Of a stretch of DNA of 46,424 bases, positions 35,057 through 44,919 are shown piece by piece (the stretch's first letter is position 1; each line of letters opens with the position of its first letter). The position numbers were made by a program, and so were the translations under genes. Below the pieces are notes generated by a model. It searched no databases and was not told the origin of the DNA. It was given only the letters and a program-made list of their open reading frames with translations. This DNA comes from JANOZM01 sp031429355 (lineage in GTDB: Bacteria > Pseudomonadota > Gammaproteobacteria > Burkholderiales > Burkholderiaceae_E): positions 1-46,424 of the forward strand of contig JANOZM010000023.1 in the NCBI GenBank assembly GCA_031429355.1, read 5' to 3'.

Positions 35057-38000
35057 TTAAGCTACTTTGGACTTTCGTGCTTCAAGAAATGCTTTGATAT
35101 GGCCTAGAAGCTCTACGTCGCCGTAAGGTTTACCTAAGAACACATTAACGCCTAAGCTCATTGCATGATTGCGATGCTTATCGGCCGTACGTGAAGTGAT
35201 CATGATGATCGGAATATTCTTTGTACGAGCGTCCGCACGAACTGCACGTGTAAAGTCAAAACCGTCCATACGCGGCATTTCAACGTCTAACAAAATCACA
35301 TCCGGCAACTGGTCTTGCAACTGACGCAAACCATCTACGCCGTCTTTAGCCAAGACAGATTGGTAGCCTTCACGCGTTAACAAGCGTTGCGTTACTTTAC
35401 GTACTGTTAACGAATCATCAACCACCATTACGGTTGCTGGAGCACGTAAAGCGGCTTCCATTTGCATTGCGGATATCGAGCGACTTGGTTCGTTCAGATC
35501 AGTTCTTGCTTTTTTGGCCAGAGCAGCATGGGCCAATTGCACAGGATTCATAATCAGAACAATTTCACCGTCACCTAAAATCGTAGCGCCAGTAATACCA
35601 TTTAAACGTGCTAGCTGCGGCCCAACGTTTTTAACCACAACCTCTTGGTTACCTAATACGGCATCAACGTGAACTGCTAGTTGTTGATTGCTAGAGCGCA
35701 AGATGACTACCGGTGAATAACGTTGTGCCACTGGCGTCGCGTCGCTTAACTCTAGCAAACTACCCATGTACAAAAAACCAACTTCTTTGTTTTGCCACTG
35801 AATAGTGCGGTTGCTGTAGGCCGATGCTAATTGCTGTGGCTTAAACTGTAAAACTTGCTCGACCAAAACCGACGGTACGCTAAAACGATACTCGCCAGCA
35901 CTCATCAACACTACTTGAGTGATTGCCAGACTGGCTGGCAAATGCAGGGTAAAAATTGAGCCTTTGTTGGTTTCGGATGTTGTCTCTACACGACCGCCTA
36001 AAGCAGTCGTCTCAGCACGAACCACATCCATACCAACGCCGCGTCCTGCCAAAGCGGTTACTTCGGTTGCCGTTGAAAATCCTGGCATAAAAATCATTTC
36101 AGCCAACTCAGCTTGTGAATACGCTTCGTTTGGTTTTAACAATCCAGCCGCTTCGGCACGCGCTCTAATTTTACTAAAATTCAAACCTGCGCCATCGTCC
36201 GAAATGCTGATAACAACTTCGTTACCTTCTTGACGAATTTGAATGACGATTTCACCAGTTTCAGATTTACCCGCTGCAACACGCGCTTCACGCGATTCAA
36301 TTCCATGACTGACGCAGTTACGAAGCAAGTGCTCAAGTGGCGCAATGATGCGTTCTAGAACCGAGCGATCGATATCCACTGAACCGCCACGAATATCCAA
36401 GTTAACGCGTTTGTCAGATTCTTTTGAAGCCAAACGAACTACGCGATATAAACGATCACTAACCGATGTAAATTGCACCATCCGAACGCTCATCAACCCT
36501 TGTTGCAAATCGCGGGTTAACTGGCTCTGACGGGCTACATCTAAAGTCACTTCGTTTAGATTACGCAACATGTTTTGTTGAACGGTTGCCACGTCGTTTA
36601 CCGACTCAGCCATCATGCGAGTTAACTCTTGGAAGCGTGTAAAGCGATCAAACTCAAGTGGATCAAAATGCGTTTCGTTACGACTTGCGGCTACTTGCGA
36701 CGTAATTTGCGATTCCGCTTGAATCTCAATTTCACGCAATTGGGCGCGCAGTCGATTTACGTTATCGGTCAAGTCAGTTAACGAGGTACGAATTAAGCCC
36801 ACATGGTTTTCTACACGTGAACGAGAAATCGAAACTTCACCCGCTTCATTGACCAATCGATCCAAGGTTTCTGCCCGAACCCGTACCGTTTGATTAATTT
36901 GTACCACTTCATGCGGTGTAGCAGCAGAACTCATTAAAGCGTTGTTAGCAGCAACGACCACTTCAGTCGTCGAACTAACATTAGGCGCAGCAAAAGCCTC
37001 TGCTTCGTCTAGCGCTTCAGTACTTAGTTTTAATTGCTCTGGCAAGGCCACTTGCGGAACGTGCGCTTGGCTTGATGCCAATGCCGGGTCACGAATAACC
37101 TCAAACATGTTTAGCGCAATATCGTACTGACTTTGCATATCGTCAATTAAAGCCGCAGGAACTGTAGGCATTCCCATTGCTGCTTCAACGCGCGTTTCCA
37201 TGTCGTGTACAACCTGACCCATACGCATCGCGCCGGCCATTCGTGCACTACCTTTAATGGTGTGCAACTGGCGCATTAACAACTTGGTAATATTTTGATT
37301 GTTCGGCGTCTTAGCCAATAGACGTAAGCTATCGCCAACTTCAGGTAGCAACTCCATTGCTTCTTCAATGAAAATTGGCGCTAAATCGGCATCCAGCTCA
37401 TCTCTGGTTAAAGCACTTACTGAAACAGCCTTTTGTTCTGCGAACGCTGGCACCTGAGCTGCTTGAGCGGTAGCTGTTGCAACAGCAGCAATTAAAGCTG
37501 ATGTTGAAACATTGACTAAAGCCGAATGGTCATCTGTCTTGCTGATCGATACGCCATCGAGCCAGCGCTTATGTAGCTCGAGTGAACGAGTTACGGCACC
37601 CGCTTCGTCGGTTTGCTTTTGTCCCGCAGCAAAACGATGCAGCATGGCCGCCAGTCGATCAGCGATATAGCGAACATCAGTTACGTCAGTAGGATTAAGA
37701 GCACGCGACACGCTCATTTGCAACTGCAAGAAATTCTCCATCGACAAAGCGATGGTATGCACTTGATCTAATCCCATGATCGCGCTACTGCCTGCCAACG
37801 AATGCATTGCGCGCTTGGTTGTATCACTCGCTTTTTTAGCGGGCGTTAACTCCCAAACACTCGCTTGATTTGCAATCGCCGTGAGTAAGTCGTCTGCTTC
37901 ACTTAAGAAAATACCGCGAAGCTCATCACCGGCGTCAAACGTTGGGATTGATTCTGGCTCGGCGATTTGGCGCGCGTCCATGAACGATGGAACAACAATT

Positions 38001-41000
38001 GCGGCACTACCCACAGCAAATGCTGCAGCAATTGGGGCAACGAAAGGTGCAACAGACGGAGCAACAAATGGTTCGGGTTCTTGAACAAAAGACTCAAATA
38101 CAGCCTCTTCAAATACAGAAACCGATTCAACTTCTACTTTGTCGAGCTGTACATCGTCAACTTTTAATGCATCAACATGTACTTCATCAACATGTACTTC
38201 ATCAAGTTGTAGTGCATCTGCAAATACGTCATCGGCTTGCACAAACGCTGCGTCAACAGAAACTGGTTCGTCAAATGCAGAAACTTCAGCAAATACGAGT
38301 CCATCGCTGTTCGAGGTTTCTTCTGGCAAGGAGAATGCTTGAAGATCAACGGCTTGCTCAGTGAATGCCTCAAATGGCGCTTCTGCTTCAGGTTCAAACG
38401 CTAATGCTTCTTCAACAACCGTTTGCTCTTGCTCAGACTGTACAAACGAAGACCCAAACACCGAGTCTTCAAATACAAATTCTTCCGTCAATGCAACCGG
38501 CTCTAACAACTCGGGCTCGGCAGCAGCGGGTAAATCAAAATCGAAAGAAATCGAATCACCTATTGGCGTATCTAACATTAACGCATCTGCTGGATCTAGA
38601 TCTAAAGCGTCCGCAAACTGAGAGTCCGTGAACTCGGATTCCATGAAAGCTAAATCAGAATTAACATCAGCCGATTGTGCGCTGCTATCATTTAAGCTGA
38701 ACCAGTCAATTTCGATTAACTGATGGCCATCGCGCAGTTTTTGCGCAAGTGCTGACAATGGAACTGGATCGATTGGTGTACGAATATCAACTGCCAACTG
38801 CGCTACCCAAGACGAAAAGAGGCCGTGCGCGGAATCGATTAATCGCAACAACTCGGGTGAAGCTGGGCGTTTATCTCCCAACCACAAATTAAGCGTTTGC
38901 TCCATTCCCCAACCGGCTTCACCAAATTGAGTTAGGCCCACCATACGACCCGACCCTTTAAGGGTATGGAACGCACGGCGAATTGTGGTCATGGCGTCAT
39001 TGCTAGAAGGCTGAACGCGCAACGTATCTGAATTGCTGGCAATAGTTTCAAGAACTTCTTGCGCTTCAAGCAAGAAAATTTCAAGAATTTCGGGATCTAC
39101 TTCTAGCTCAACCACTGTTTCAGGCTTAGGCGTTACAACGGGCGCAGGCGCAATGGCGGCAACCAGTGCTGGAACAGCTAAAGCGGCAGGGGCAAGCAAA
39201 GTAGGCGCGATAAAGGCAGGAACTGAAACGTCCGGCGTTTTAACTGGTAACGCTGGTAATTCTAAGCCTGGTAAATCAAGGGCAAAAACGTCCGCTTCCG
39301 GAACTGCTTTTGGAATTGCTTGCGCAACCGTTTCTGCATCTGCTTTTGTAACGGGTTGCTGTACTTCTGGCATTTCGAAAATAACAGCCTCGTGAACCAC
39401 GGGCTTAACATCATCAATAACAAATTCACCAGTTGCAGAATCAAAGCGGCAACGATCGTTAAAATTGTCATTACGGCTTAAGGCTTCAACAAAAAATCCA
39501 ATTGAACCCAAGCTACGTGCGATGCTTGACTTTAAGTCGGCATCGGGTTCGACGCCTATGGTCAACATTTTTACTTTTGAGCCAATTGCAGCGGCACCGC
39601 TTGCGGCAGCCTGGTAACCCAACACGTTTAACGCGCCAGAGACTTGTTGCATTTGCCCAGCTAATTGGGGTAGATCGATTTCCTCGTTGCAATCACGGAA
39701 ATACGCATCGAGTGTCGATTCGACAGAATGCATATTTGATTCAATTTCGGTAACAAACTGCGCAACCGTTTCGCGGTCTTGGGCGCGCTGCACTAATGCA
39801 GAAAGCCATTCTGGCAAATTGCTCGATAGCTTTGCGCCGGAAATTAAGGCAACTAATCGCTGAGCGACCGTAAGGGCACGCGCATTGTCGGTCGACGAAA
39901 GACGAGCGCCCATTTCTAAGGAGTGCTCAACATACAAAATAGCTATGGCAACTTCCATGGCCAATTGTTCGTTACTTTGACTACTAAAATCTTTCTGTGC
40001 TGCTTGTCCAAATGCTTGAGCAATTGCTATGAGGCCGGTCGACGGTAATTTTTTAAGTGCCGTACCTAGACCATTAACAGCTGCCATAAAAACAGGCACT
40101 TCATCGCGAGCACCGCTAGCAACTTGTTCCCAAGTCTGGCGAGCTTGTCCTGCGCTTTCTTTAGCCGCTACTAATACGTCCGCATCAATAACGCCATAAA
40201 TTAGCTGATCAAAATCTTCGGGAACTGTGCCATCAAGTGCAAATGCTTTACGCACTGCAGCAACTGATGGCTCGGTGTTGTTAGCACGGGCCAACAAAAA
40301 TAGGACGTCAATCAAAATGCGCTCGGAGGCCGGCTGGCCTTCATTCAGCATTTTGCGGACTTGTAAATTAATTTTAGCAACAACCCGCTTGCTATAAATA
40401 TCGGCTACGACAGAACCAGACTTAATGCCTTTAAACAGTGCAGCTAAAACGGCCCAAAAAGTTCCGTTCTCGCCATCTGCGTTTGCTCGGTCGATTAAAT
40501 CAATTGCACCAGCCATATCATTCAACGCAGCTACCTGTACGGGGTCGCGTAAATGAGCCAGCAAGGCGCGTTCGAAGATGGCTCTTGCGTTAGAAACCTG
40601 CTCAGCATCTGGACGATCGTTAGGCGCTGTGCGCTTTAACTTAACGCGAATATCAGGAAAGAACAAATCGGCCGGATGATTGCGATCGGCGTTACGTATT
40701 TCTAACAAATTACGATACTGCGGATACAAAACGACTGGCTGATGGGCACGGCCCTCGAGCAAATCACTTAAGTACTCGGTAACCGCTTGATAGGCTTGAC
40801 CAATAGCCAAAAGTTGATTGGGTTCAATAGCAGTTTCAGCGCTCAGAGCCGTATCGATTTGCTTCTCGACCTCTTCAAGCAATAACGGCACACCACTAAT
40901 GGCAACTACCCGAAGGGCGCCAAGTGCTTGATGAACCGCTACGCGTGCGGAGTTTAAGGCAGCTTTATCACCTGTTGGTGGTAAGGCCTTTTGGAGTGCC

Positions 41001-41092
41001 TCAAGCGAAAGCTTAAGGCTATGTCGGATCTCTCCAATACACCAAGAGAGAGGGCCGAGATCAGTAGGCCGATCGTGGCTATGAGCAGTCAT
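35057..41092 (-). CDS. chpA: ChpA/PilL hybrid chemosensory kinase of the Pil-Chp system
   Basis: A 2011-residue CheA-like kinase that receives signals from PilJ and controls twitching through PilG and PilH. An N-terminal degenerate Hpt-like bundle (His54) is followed by a long helical region. Three consensus Hpt domains lie at about His706 (AFHTLKGSGRM), His1095 (AMHSLAGSSAI) and His1276 (QLHTIKGSARM). Next come the dimerisation helices, the HATPase (LLRNCVSHGIE near 1590; GRGVGMDVV), a CheW domain, and a C-terminal receiver (VMVVDDS; LLDVEMPRMDG near 1935). Ala/Pro-rich and strongly acidic linkers separate the Hpt domains; the second acidic linker has six pentapeptide repeats (960-989). It starts 3 bases after pilJ. 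No CheB- or CheR-like gene follows. Confidence 0.94.
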   Translation of the reverse strand: MTAHSHDRPTDLGPLSWCIGEIRHSLKLSLEALQKALPPTGDKAALNSARVAVHQALGALRVVAISGVPLLLEEVEKQIDTALSAETAIEPNQLLAIGQAYQAVTEYLSDLLEGRAHQPVVLYPQYRNLLEIRNADRNHPADLFFPDIRVKLKRTAPNDRPDAEQVSNARAIFERALLAHLRDPVQVAALNDMAGAIDLIDRANADGENGTFWAVLAALFKGIKSGSVVADIYSKRVVAKINLQVRKMLNEGQPASERILIDVLFLLARANNTEPSVAAVRKAFALDGTVPEDFDQLIYGVIDADVLVAAKESAGQARQTWEQVASGARDEVPVFMAAVNGLGTALKKLPSTGLIAIAQAFGQAAQKDFSSQSNEQLAMEVAIAILYVEHSLEMGARLSSTDNARALTVAQRLVALISGAKLSSNLPEWLSALVQRAQDRETVAQFVTEIESNMHSVESTLDAYFRDCNEEIDLPQLAGQMQQVSGALNVLGYQAAASGAAAIGSKVKMLTIGVEPDADLKSSIARSLGSIGFFVEALSRNDNFNDRCRFDSATGEFVIDDVKPVVHEAVIFEMPEVQQPVTKADAETVAQAIPKAVPEADVFALDLPGLELPALPVKTPDVSVPAFIAPTLLAPAALAVPALVAAIAPAPVVTPKPETVVELEVDPEILEIFLLEAQEVLETIASNSDTLRVQPSSNDAMTTIRRAFHTLKGSGRMVGLTQFGEAGWGMEQTLNLWLGDKRPASPELLRLIDSAHGLFSSWVAQLAVDIRTPIDPVPLSALAQKLRDGHQLIEIDWFSLNDSSAQSADVNSDLAFMESEFTDSQFADALDLDPADALMLDTPIGDSISFDFDLPAAAEPELLEPVALTEEFVFEDSVFGSSFVQSEQEQTVVEEALAFEPEAEAPFEAFTEQAVDLQAFSLPEETSNSDGLVFAEVSAFDEPVSVDAAFVQADDVFADALQLDEVHVDEVHVDALKVDDVQLDKVEVESVSVFEEAVFESFVQEPEPFVAPSVAPFVAPIAAAFAVGSAAIVVPSFMDARQIAEPESIPTFDAGDELRGIFLSEADDLLTAIANQASVWELTPAKKASDTTKRAMHSLAGSSAIMGLDQVHTIALSMENFLQLQMSVSRALNPTDVTDVRYIADRLAAMLHRFAAGQKQTDEAGAVTRSLELHKRWLDGVSISKTDDHSALVNVSTSALIAAVATATAQAAQVPAFAEQKAVSVSALTRDELDADLAPIFIEEAMELLPEVGDSLRLLAKTPNNQNITKLLMRQLHTIKGSARMAGAMRMGQVVHDMETRVEAAMGMPTVPAALIDDMQSQYDIALNMFEVIRDPALASSQAHVPQVALPEQLKLSTEALDEAEAFAAPNVSSTTEVVVAANNALMSSAATPHEVVQINQTVRVRAETLDRLVNEAGEVSISRSRVENHVGLIRTSLTDLTDNVNRLRAQLREIEIQAESQITSQVAASRNETHFDPLEFDRFTRFQELTRMMAESVNDVATVQQNMLRNLNEVTLDVARQSQLTRDLQQGLMSVRMVQFTSVSDRLYRVVRLASKESDKRVNLDIRGGSVDIDRSVLERIIAPLEHLLRNCVSHGIESREARVAAGKSETGEIVIQIRQEGNEVVISISDDGAGLNFSKIRARAEAAGLLKPNEAYSQAELAEMIFMPGFSTATEVTALAGRGVGMDVVRAETTALGGRVETTSETNKGSIFTLHLPASLAITQVVLMSAGEYRFSVPSVLVEQVLQFKPQQLASAYSNRTIQWQNKEVGFLYMGSLLELSDATPVAQRYSPVVILRSSNQQLAVHVDAVLGNQEVVVKNVGPQLARLNGITGATILGDGEIVLIMNPVQLAHAALAKKARTDLNEPSRSISAMQMEAALRAPATVMVVDDSLTVRKVTQRLLTREGYQSVLAKDGVDGLRQLQDQLPDVILLDVEMPRMDGFDFTRAVRADARTKNIPIIMITSRTADKHRNHAMSLGVNVFLGKPYGDVELLGHIKAFLEARKSKVA
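38126..38215 (-). repeat. Six 15-bp units encoding a pentapeptide array in chpA
   Basis: Six in-frame 15-base units encode ALQLD, EVHVD, EVHVD, ALKVD, DVQLD and KVEVE (residues 960-989 of ChpA). The two EVHVD units (38171-38200) are identical in DNA; the others are diverged. The array lies in the acidic linker between the first and second consensus Hpt domains. The pattern x-(V/L)-x-(V/L)-(D/E) alternates hydrophobic and polar residues. Confidence 0.9.
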
Positions 41093-41095
41093 TAT

Positions 41096-43390
41096 TTATG
41101 CAACCTTGAATCGTGTCACCGAATTACGCAAGTCTTGAGCTAACTCCGTCAGCTGACCAACCGAATCAGCAGTTTGCTGAGTACCTTCGGAGGTTTGTTC
41201 TGTAACCAACAAAATTCGTTGGATACTTTGCGCTACTGTACCAGCGCTGGCTGCTTCACGGTTAGTTGTGACCGAAATCGACTCAATCAGCTCGGCTAAT
41301 TGACGCGAAACTGTACCAATTTCACCAAGTGCTTGACCTGCAGCGTCTGACAACTTTGCACCCTCAACTACGTTCTGGGTACTACGTTCCATCGCCGCTA
41401 CCGCATCTTGAGTGTCGGACTGAATTGTTTTGATTAGTGCAGAAATCTGTTTCGTTGCTTCACCGCTTCGTTCCGCTAATCGCTGAACCTCTTCTGCAAC
41501 CACCGTAAAGCCTCGACCTGCTTCACCCGCTGATGCCGCTTGAATCGCAGCATTTAGCGCCAGAACGTTGGTCTGCTCGGTAATGTCTGAAATCAGTTCA
41601 ACAATTTCGCCAATCTCTTGTGAAGATTCACCGAGGCGCTTAATACGCTTCGAAGTATCTTGAATTTGCTCGCGAATATCCGACATACCAGAGATCGTTT
41701 TATGTACTGCATCAGCACCTTGCTCAGCCGCATTTAGCGAATGACGTGCAACTTTTGCTGACTCTAAAGCGTTTGACGATACCCGGTGAATTGAGTCTGC
41801 AAGACGCAATACCGATTCACCAGTATCGCGAATTTCACGCGATTGTTGCTCTGAAGCCGCCAACAAGCCGGTTGAAATTTGTTGCGCTGTTGAAGACGCA
41901 TCAGACACTCGACCTGCAGTACTGTTAATTCGTGATACCAAGCTACGTAGTTCTTCAACCGTGTAGTTAACCGAGTCAGCAATCGCACCGGTAATGTCTT
42001 CCGAAACGGTTACTTGAACCGTTAAATCGCCGTCAGCCACTTCTTGTAATTCATTCATCAGGCGCAAAATAGCGGCCTGGTTTTGATCGTTAGTGCGTTT
42101 TGCTTCTTGCTCTAAACGCTCCGATTCAACACGTTGCGCTTCAGAAACGTCAGCTAATTTACGGCTATCGTCAATGTATGCTTTTGCAAAACCTGCACCG
42201 GCTAACAGCGCAATTAAACCGAAGAAAACAGCAATGTAGTTTGTCCAAGTTTGCACTGATGATAGTGAGCTAAGGCCCTTTGCTAAAGTACCAAGTTCGC
42301 CCATCATTTCTTCAGCTTGGTCGGTTGAGCTTTGGGCTGCGCCTTTAGCAATTACTAATTTTGAACCACCTTCAAGCAAAACATCAAGTGCTTGTGACTT
42401 TGAAAGCTCTTCTTTAATGAAGTCAGTAAAAGGAACCCCTAGCGTTTCACCACGAACAGCAAATGGCTCTTGACCTTCGATTAACTGATTTAATAACTTC
42501 GTAAAAGCCTCACGCGTTTCTTTCAATTGCGATTCCGCCGCTGGATTCATAGCACCTGCATTGGCTAATTCGGTTACACGAGCTTCCATACGCTGACCGT
42601 TTAAAATCAATTGCTTAAAAGCGCCAACCTCGGAACCTTTAGCACCTTTTTGCATACGCAAGTCGGCTAGTTGTTCGATAGAACGGGTAATTTTTCCGTT
42701 GGCCATCACGAACTTATCACGACCCAAACTAATTTTTAGCAGAGTTGCTTCGCTGCCTGTAACAGTTGCCGAGTCGGACTTCAAACGCTGCCATGAACTA
42801 TCAACTTTGCCCATCAAAGGGATCAATTCGGCAGGCAGTAAAACACTAGACTTACCGGCATCGTTGCCGTTCAAGGCAGAGACGCTAGCATCCACTAAAT
42901 CACGGCTTTGTACGATACGAACAAAAGAATCCGGATTGCCGGCCATTGCACTAGGAATCTCTTTAGCCAAACGCTGCGAATGCAACATCGCATCACTAAT
43001 TCGCTGACTGTTCTGCGCTGTTTCCGACGTTAATCGGTTATCCATCCAAAGCATAAAAAAGCTAATGACAATCGAAGACGCCACAAGGGTACCCAAAATT
43101 TTTGTTTGCTGTTCCAGTGGCAAGTGACCAATTAAGGGCAACTTAAAACCAGCGGTTCGACGCTTTGATGATCGTCCCGAGCCAGAATCAATCGCATTAA
43201 TTGTGTTGGCTTGAATCGTCACCGGACCAGAGGTATTGCTAGGGTCCGAAATAATGGTTGTAGGAGCAAAATCATCAAGCCCATCTAATGCACTTAGGTT
43301 CGATTTGTCGGCCTTGGCTGAGGACGCCTTGGCTGGCTTTTTGCTGTTTCCCGCGAACGGGAGCTTCATGGTAGGAAATTTCAAAGTCAC
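41096..43390 (-). CDS. pilJ: PilJ methyl-accepting chemotaxis protein
   Basis: The transmembrane receptor of the Pil-Chp system. The 764-residue protein has a 96-residue cytoplasmic N-terminal extension, a first membrane helix at about 97-116, a periplasmic PilJ-type four-helix sensor of roughly 265 residues, and a second helix at about 382-402 (YIAVFFGLIALLAGAGF). A HAMP region and coiled-coil signalling domain follow. The conserved hairpin tip reads ITEQTNVLALNAAIQAASAG, with EEVQRLAERSGEATKQI after it. In Pseudomonas, PilJ interacts with pilin to sense surfaces. It lies between pilI and chpA in the operon. Confidence 0.95.
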   Translation of the reverse strand: MTLKFPTMKLPFAGNSKKPAKASSAKADKSNLSALDGLDDFAPTTIISDPSNTSGPVTIQANTINAIDSGSGRSSKRRTAGFKLPLIGHLPLEQQTKILGTLVASSIVISFFMLWMDNRLTSETAQNSQRISDAMLHSQRLAKEIPSAMAGNPDSFVRIVQSRDLVDASVSALNGNDAGKSSVLLPAELIPLMGKVDSSWQRLKSDSATVTGSEATLLKISLGRDKFVMANGKITRSIEQLADLRMQKGAKGSEVGAFKQLILNGQRMEARVTELANAGAMNPAAESQLKETREAFTKLLNQLIEGQEPFAVRGETLGVPFTDFIKEELSKSQALDVLLEGGSKLVIAKGAAQSSTDQAEEMMGELGTLAKGLSSLSSVQTWTNYIAVFFGLIALLAGAGFAKAYIDDSRKLADVSEAQRVESERLEQEAKRTNDQNQAAILRLMNELQEVADGDLTVQVTVSEDITGAIADSVNYTVEELRSLVSRINSTAGRVSDASSTAQQISTGLLAASEQQSREIRDTGESVLRLADSIHRVSSNALESAKVARHSLNAAEQGADAVHKTISGMSDIREQIQDTSKRIKRLGESSQEIGEIVELISDITEQTNVLALNAAIQAASAGEAGRGFTVVAEEVQRLAERSGEATKQISALIKTIQSDTQDAVAAMERSTQNVVEGAKLSDAAGQALGEIGTVSRQLAELIESISVTTNREAASAGTVAQSIQRILLVTEQTSEGTQQTADSVGQLTELAQDLRNSVTRFKVA

Positions 43391-43412
43391 TTTTATTACT
43401 CCAAGGGGCTGG

Positions 43413-43931
43413 TCAAGCGCGACCGACTATTAAAAATTGCTCGTTCTTTGCGAGCTGGGTTAAATTCAATTCACGCCACGTTGCACCCGCTTCATCACGA
43501 AGTAAGGCACCGAAGCAGTCATCATTTTGGGCGGGCATATCCACTTGCATTTGATCCAAGTTTTTAAGCCCTAACATCCGAGATACTAAAATTGCTGCGT
43601 TAAAATTTAATTTGCCACTCAGCGCTAGTAAGCGCGCTTCGCGATCAACTGGGGTAAACGCACCACCGTTAAATCGCGCTAGGTCCGTCACCGAATGCAA
43701 CGAGCCGCGCAAGTTACAAACACCGCGAAACCAATCGCGTGTCATTGGCACTGGAGTCATCGAAGGTACCGGCACAATTTCACCAGCCTCTTCAAGACGC
43801 ACCAAGTAGCGTTGATCGCCAACCAGCAAGCCAAGGCGTGCATTGCGATTTGGCGCAGTAGCAGCAACTCGTAGTTTTTCTGTTAGACGCGCCTGAAACT
43901 CTCTCAGGCTAATATGCTTATGAGTGGCCAT
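43413..43931 (-). CDS. pilI: PilI, CheW-like coupling protein
   Basis: A 172-residue single-domain CheW protein that would couple the PilJ receptor to the ChpA kinase. CheW family features include GLLVGDQRYLVRLEEAGEIV near the N-terminus and WFRGVCNLRGSLHSVTDLARF, the receptor/kinase contact region. It follows pilH by 6 bases and precedes pilJ by 22 bases, the standard pilGHIJ order. Confidence 0.93.
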   Translation of the reverse strand: MATHKHISLREFQARLTEKLRVAATAPNRNARLGLLVGDQRYLVRLEEAGEIVPVPSMTPVPMTRDWFRGVCNLRGSLHSVTDLARFNGGAFTPVDREARLLALSGKLNFNAAILVSRMLGLKNLDQMQVDMPAQNDDCFGALLRDEAGATWRELNLTQLAKNEQFLIVGRA

Positions 43932-43937
43932 GAATTT

Positions 43938-44309
43938 TTACGCTGGTGCGTGTTGAACTAATTTAGCCAATAACTCGTCAGGCTTAATAGGCTTAACTAA
44001 GTAGTCTTTGGCACCTTGGCGCATACCCCAAATACGATCGGTTTCGTTCGATTTAGTCGTGCACAAAATAACCGGAATGTGTTCGGTTTCAGGATCGCGA
44101 TTTAATGCACGCGTCGCCTGAAAACCATTAGTACCAGGCATCACGACGTCCATCAACACAACAGCAGGACGCTCGGAGCGCGTTTTGTCTAAAGCCTCTT
44201 CGCCGTTCTCAGCAGTTACTACGTGGTAACCGGCTTTGGACAATAAGTCGGCAATAAAAAAACGTTCTGTGGGCGAATCGTCAACTACTAAAATTTTGAG
44301 GTAAGGCAT
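43938..44309 (-). CDS. pilH: PilH, CheY-like twitching response regulator
   Basis: A 123-residue stand-alone receiver domain. The acidic pair Asp10-Asp11 (LVVDDSPTE), the phospho-acceptor Asp54 (VLMDVVMPG) and the conserved Lys in YLVKPIKP are all present. In the Pil-Chp pathway, PilH acts opposite to PilG, favouring pilus retraction or acting as a phosphate sink. GGAG lies six bases before the ATG. It follows pilG after a 68-base gap. Confidence 0.94.
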   Translation of the reverse strand: MPYLKILVVDDSPTERFFIADLLSKAGYHVVTAENGEEALDKTRSERPAVVLMDVVMPGTNGFQATRALNRDPETEHIPVILCTTKSNETDRIWGMRQGAKDYLVKPIKPDELLAKLVQHAPA

Positions 44310-44377
44310 GAAGGCTCCGGTGTTTCCTGTTGGCTACAATTAATTAAGAGTGCGTAATAAATAAATGCGTGTGCAGA

Positions 44378-44782
44378 TCAAGCGGCCACTGCTACCGATT
44401 TGCGCGCATGTTGTGCAACGCACTCTAGTAAAGTGACTTTGGTAAATGGTTTGGTTAGATAGTCTTGCGAGCCCACCAGACGGCCACGGGCGCGATCAAA
44501 CAAGCCGTCCTTGCTGGACAGCATGACAAACGGAATATCGCGGAAGGTGGGGCTCTTTTTAATCAGCGCGCAGGTTTGATAGCCGTCAAGACGCGGCATC
44601 AAAATGTCACAAAATATAACTTCGGGGTTATGGTCGGCAATTTTGCCAAGCGCATCAAAGCCGTCTTCGGCGGTAATTACTTTACAGCCCGCTTGGCCGA
44701 GAAAAATCTCTGCGCTACGCCGAATGGTGTTGCTGTCGTCAATAATCATGACGCGCAATCCGTTCAGTTGCTCTGTTGACAT
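44378..44782 (-). CDS. pilG: PilG, CheY-like twitching response regulator
   Basis: A 134-residue receiver protein with VMIIDDSNTIRRSAEIFL (acidic Asp15-Asp16), phospho-acceptor Asp59 in IFCDILMPRLDG, and Lys in YLTKPFTK. PilG promotes pilus extension and cAMP signalling in Pseudomonas. The ATG at 44782 is preferred because GGGAG lies five bases upstream; the in-frame GTG just before it is closer to that site. It is the first chemosensory gene, after a 137-base gap from rubredoxin. Confidence 0.94.
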   Translation of the reverse strand: MSTEQLNGLRVMIIDDSNTIRRSAEIFLGQAGCKVITAEDGFDALGKIADHNPEVIFCDILMPRLDGYQTCALIKKSPTFRDIPFVMLSSKDGLFDRARGRLVGSQDYLTKPFTKVTLLECVAQHARKSVAVAA

Positions 44783-44811
44783 CACTACTCCCTATCGCTT
44801 TGTAAATCAGC

Positions 44812-44872
44812 TTTTTGAGCGCAGGCACCTTGCGGGTACCTACACCGTGCCTTGCGGCGTTATTCAAAAAGC
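44812..44872 (-). other. Inverted-repeat structure in the rubredoxin-pilG gap
   Basis: CTTTTTGA (44812-44819) and TCAAAAAG (44865-44872) are exact inverted copies, and AGGCAC with GTGCCT pair inside them. CTTGCGG also occurs twice within the loop region. On the minus strand this gives a folded leader about 30-90 bases before pilG. No T-run follows the stem, so it is not a clear terminator; it could be an attenuating or stabilising structure between rubredoxin and pilG. Confidence 0.5.
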
Positions 44873-44919
44873 AATGAACTTACTTACGAACTACCGGTTG
44901 GAGTAGCGATTGTGGGTGT

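Noticed and set aside
38126..38215. CRISPR-like or minisatellite non-coding repeat
   Set aside because: The units are in frame within chpA, contiguous without spacers, and encode a regular pentapeptide.
37880..38640. Several Ser/Asn- and Gln-rich reading frames opposite chpA
   Set aside because: They are antisense shadows of the acidic and Ala-rich linker codons; no start signals or independent motifs.
39030..39395. Antisense 120-codon reading frame opposite chpA
   Set aside because: Low-complexity Gly/Ser/Ala/Thr composition mirrors the Ala/Pro-rich linker on the real strand.
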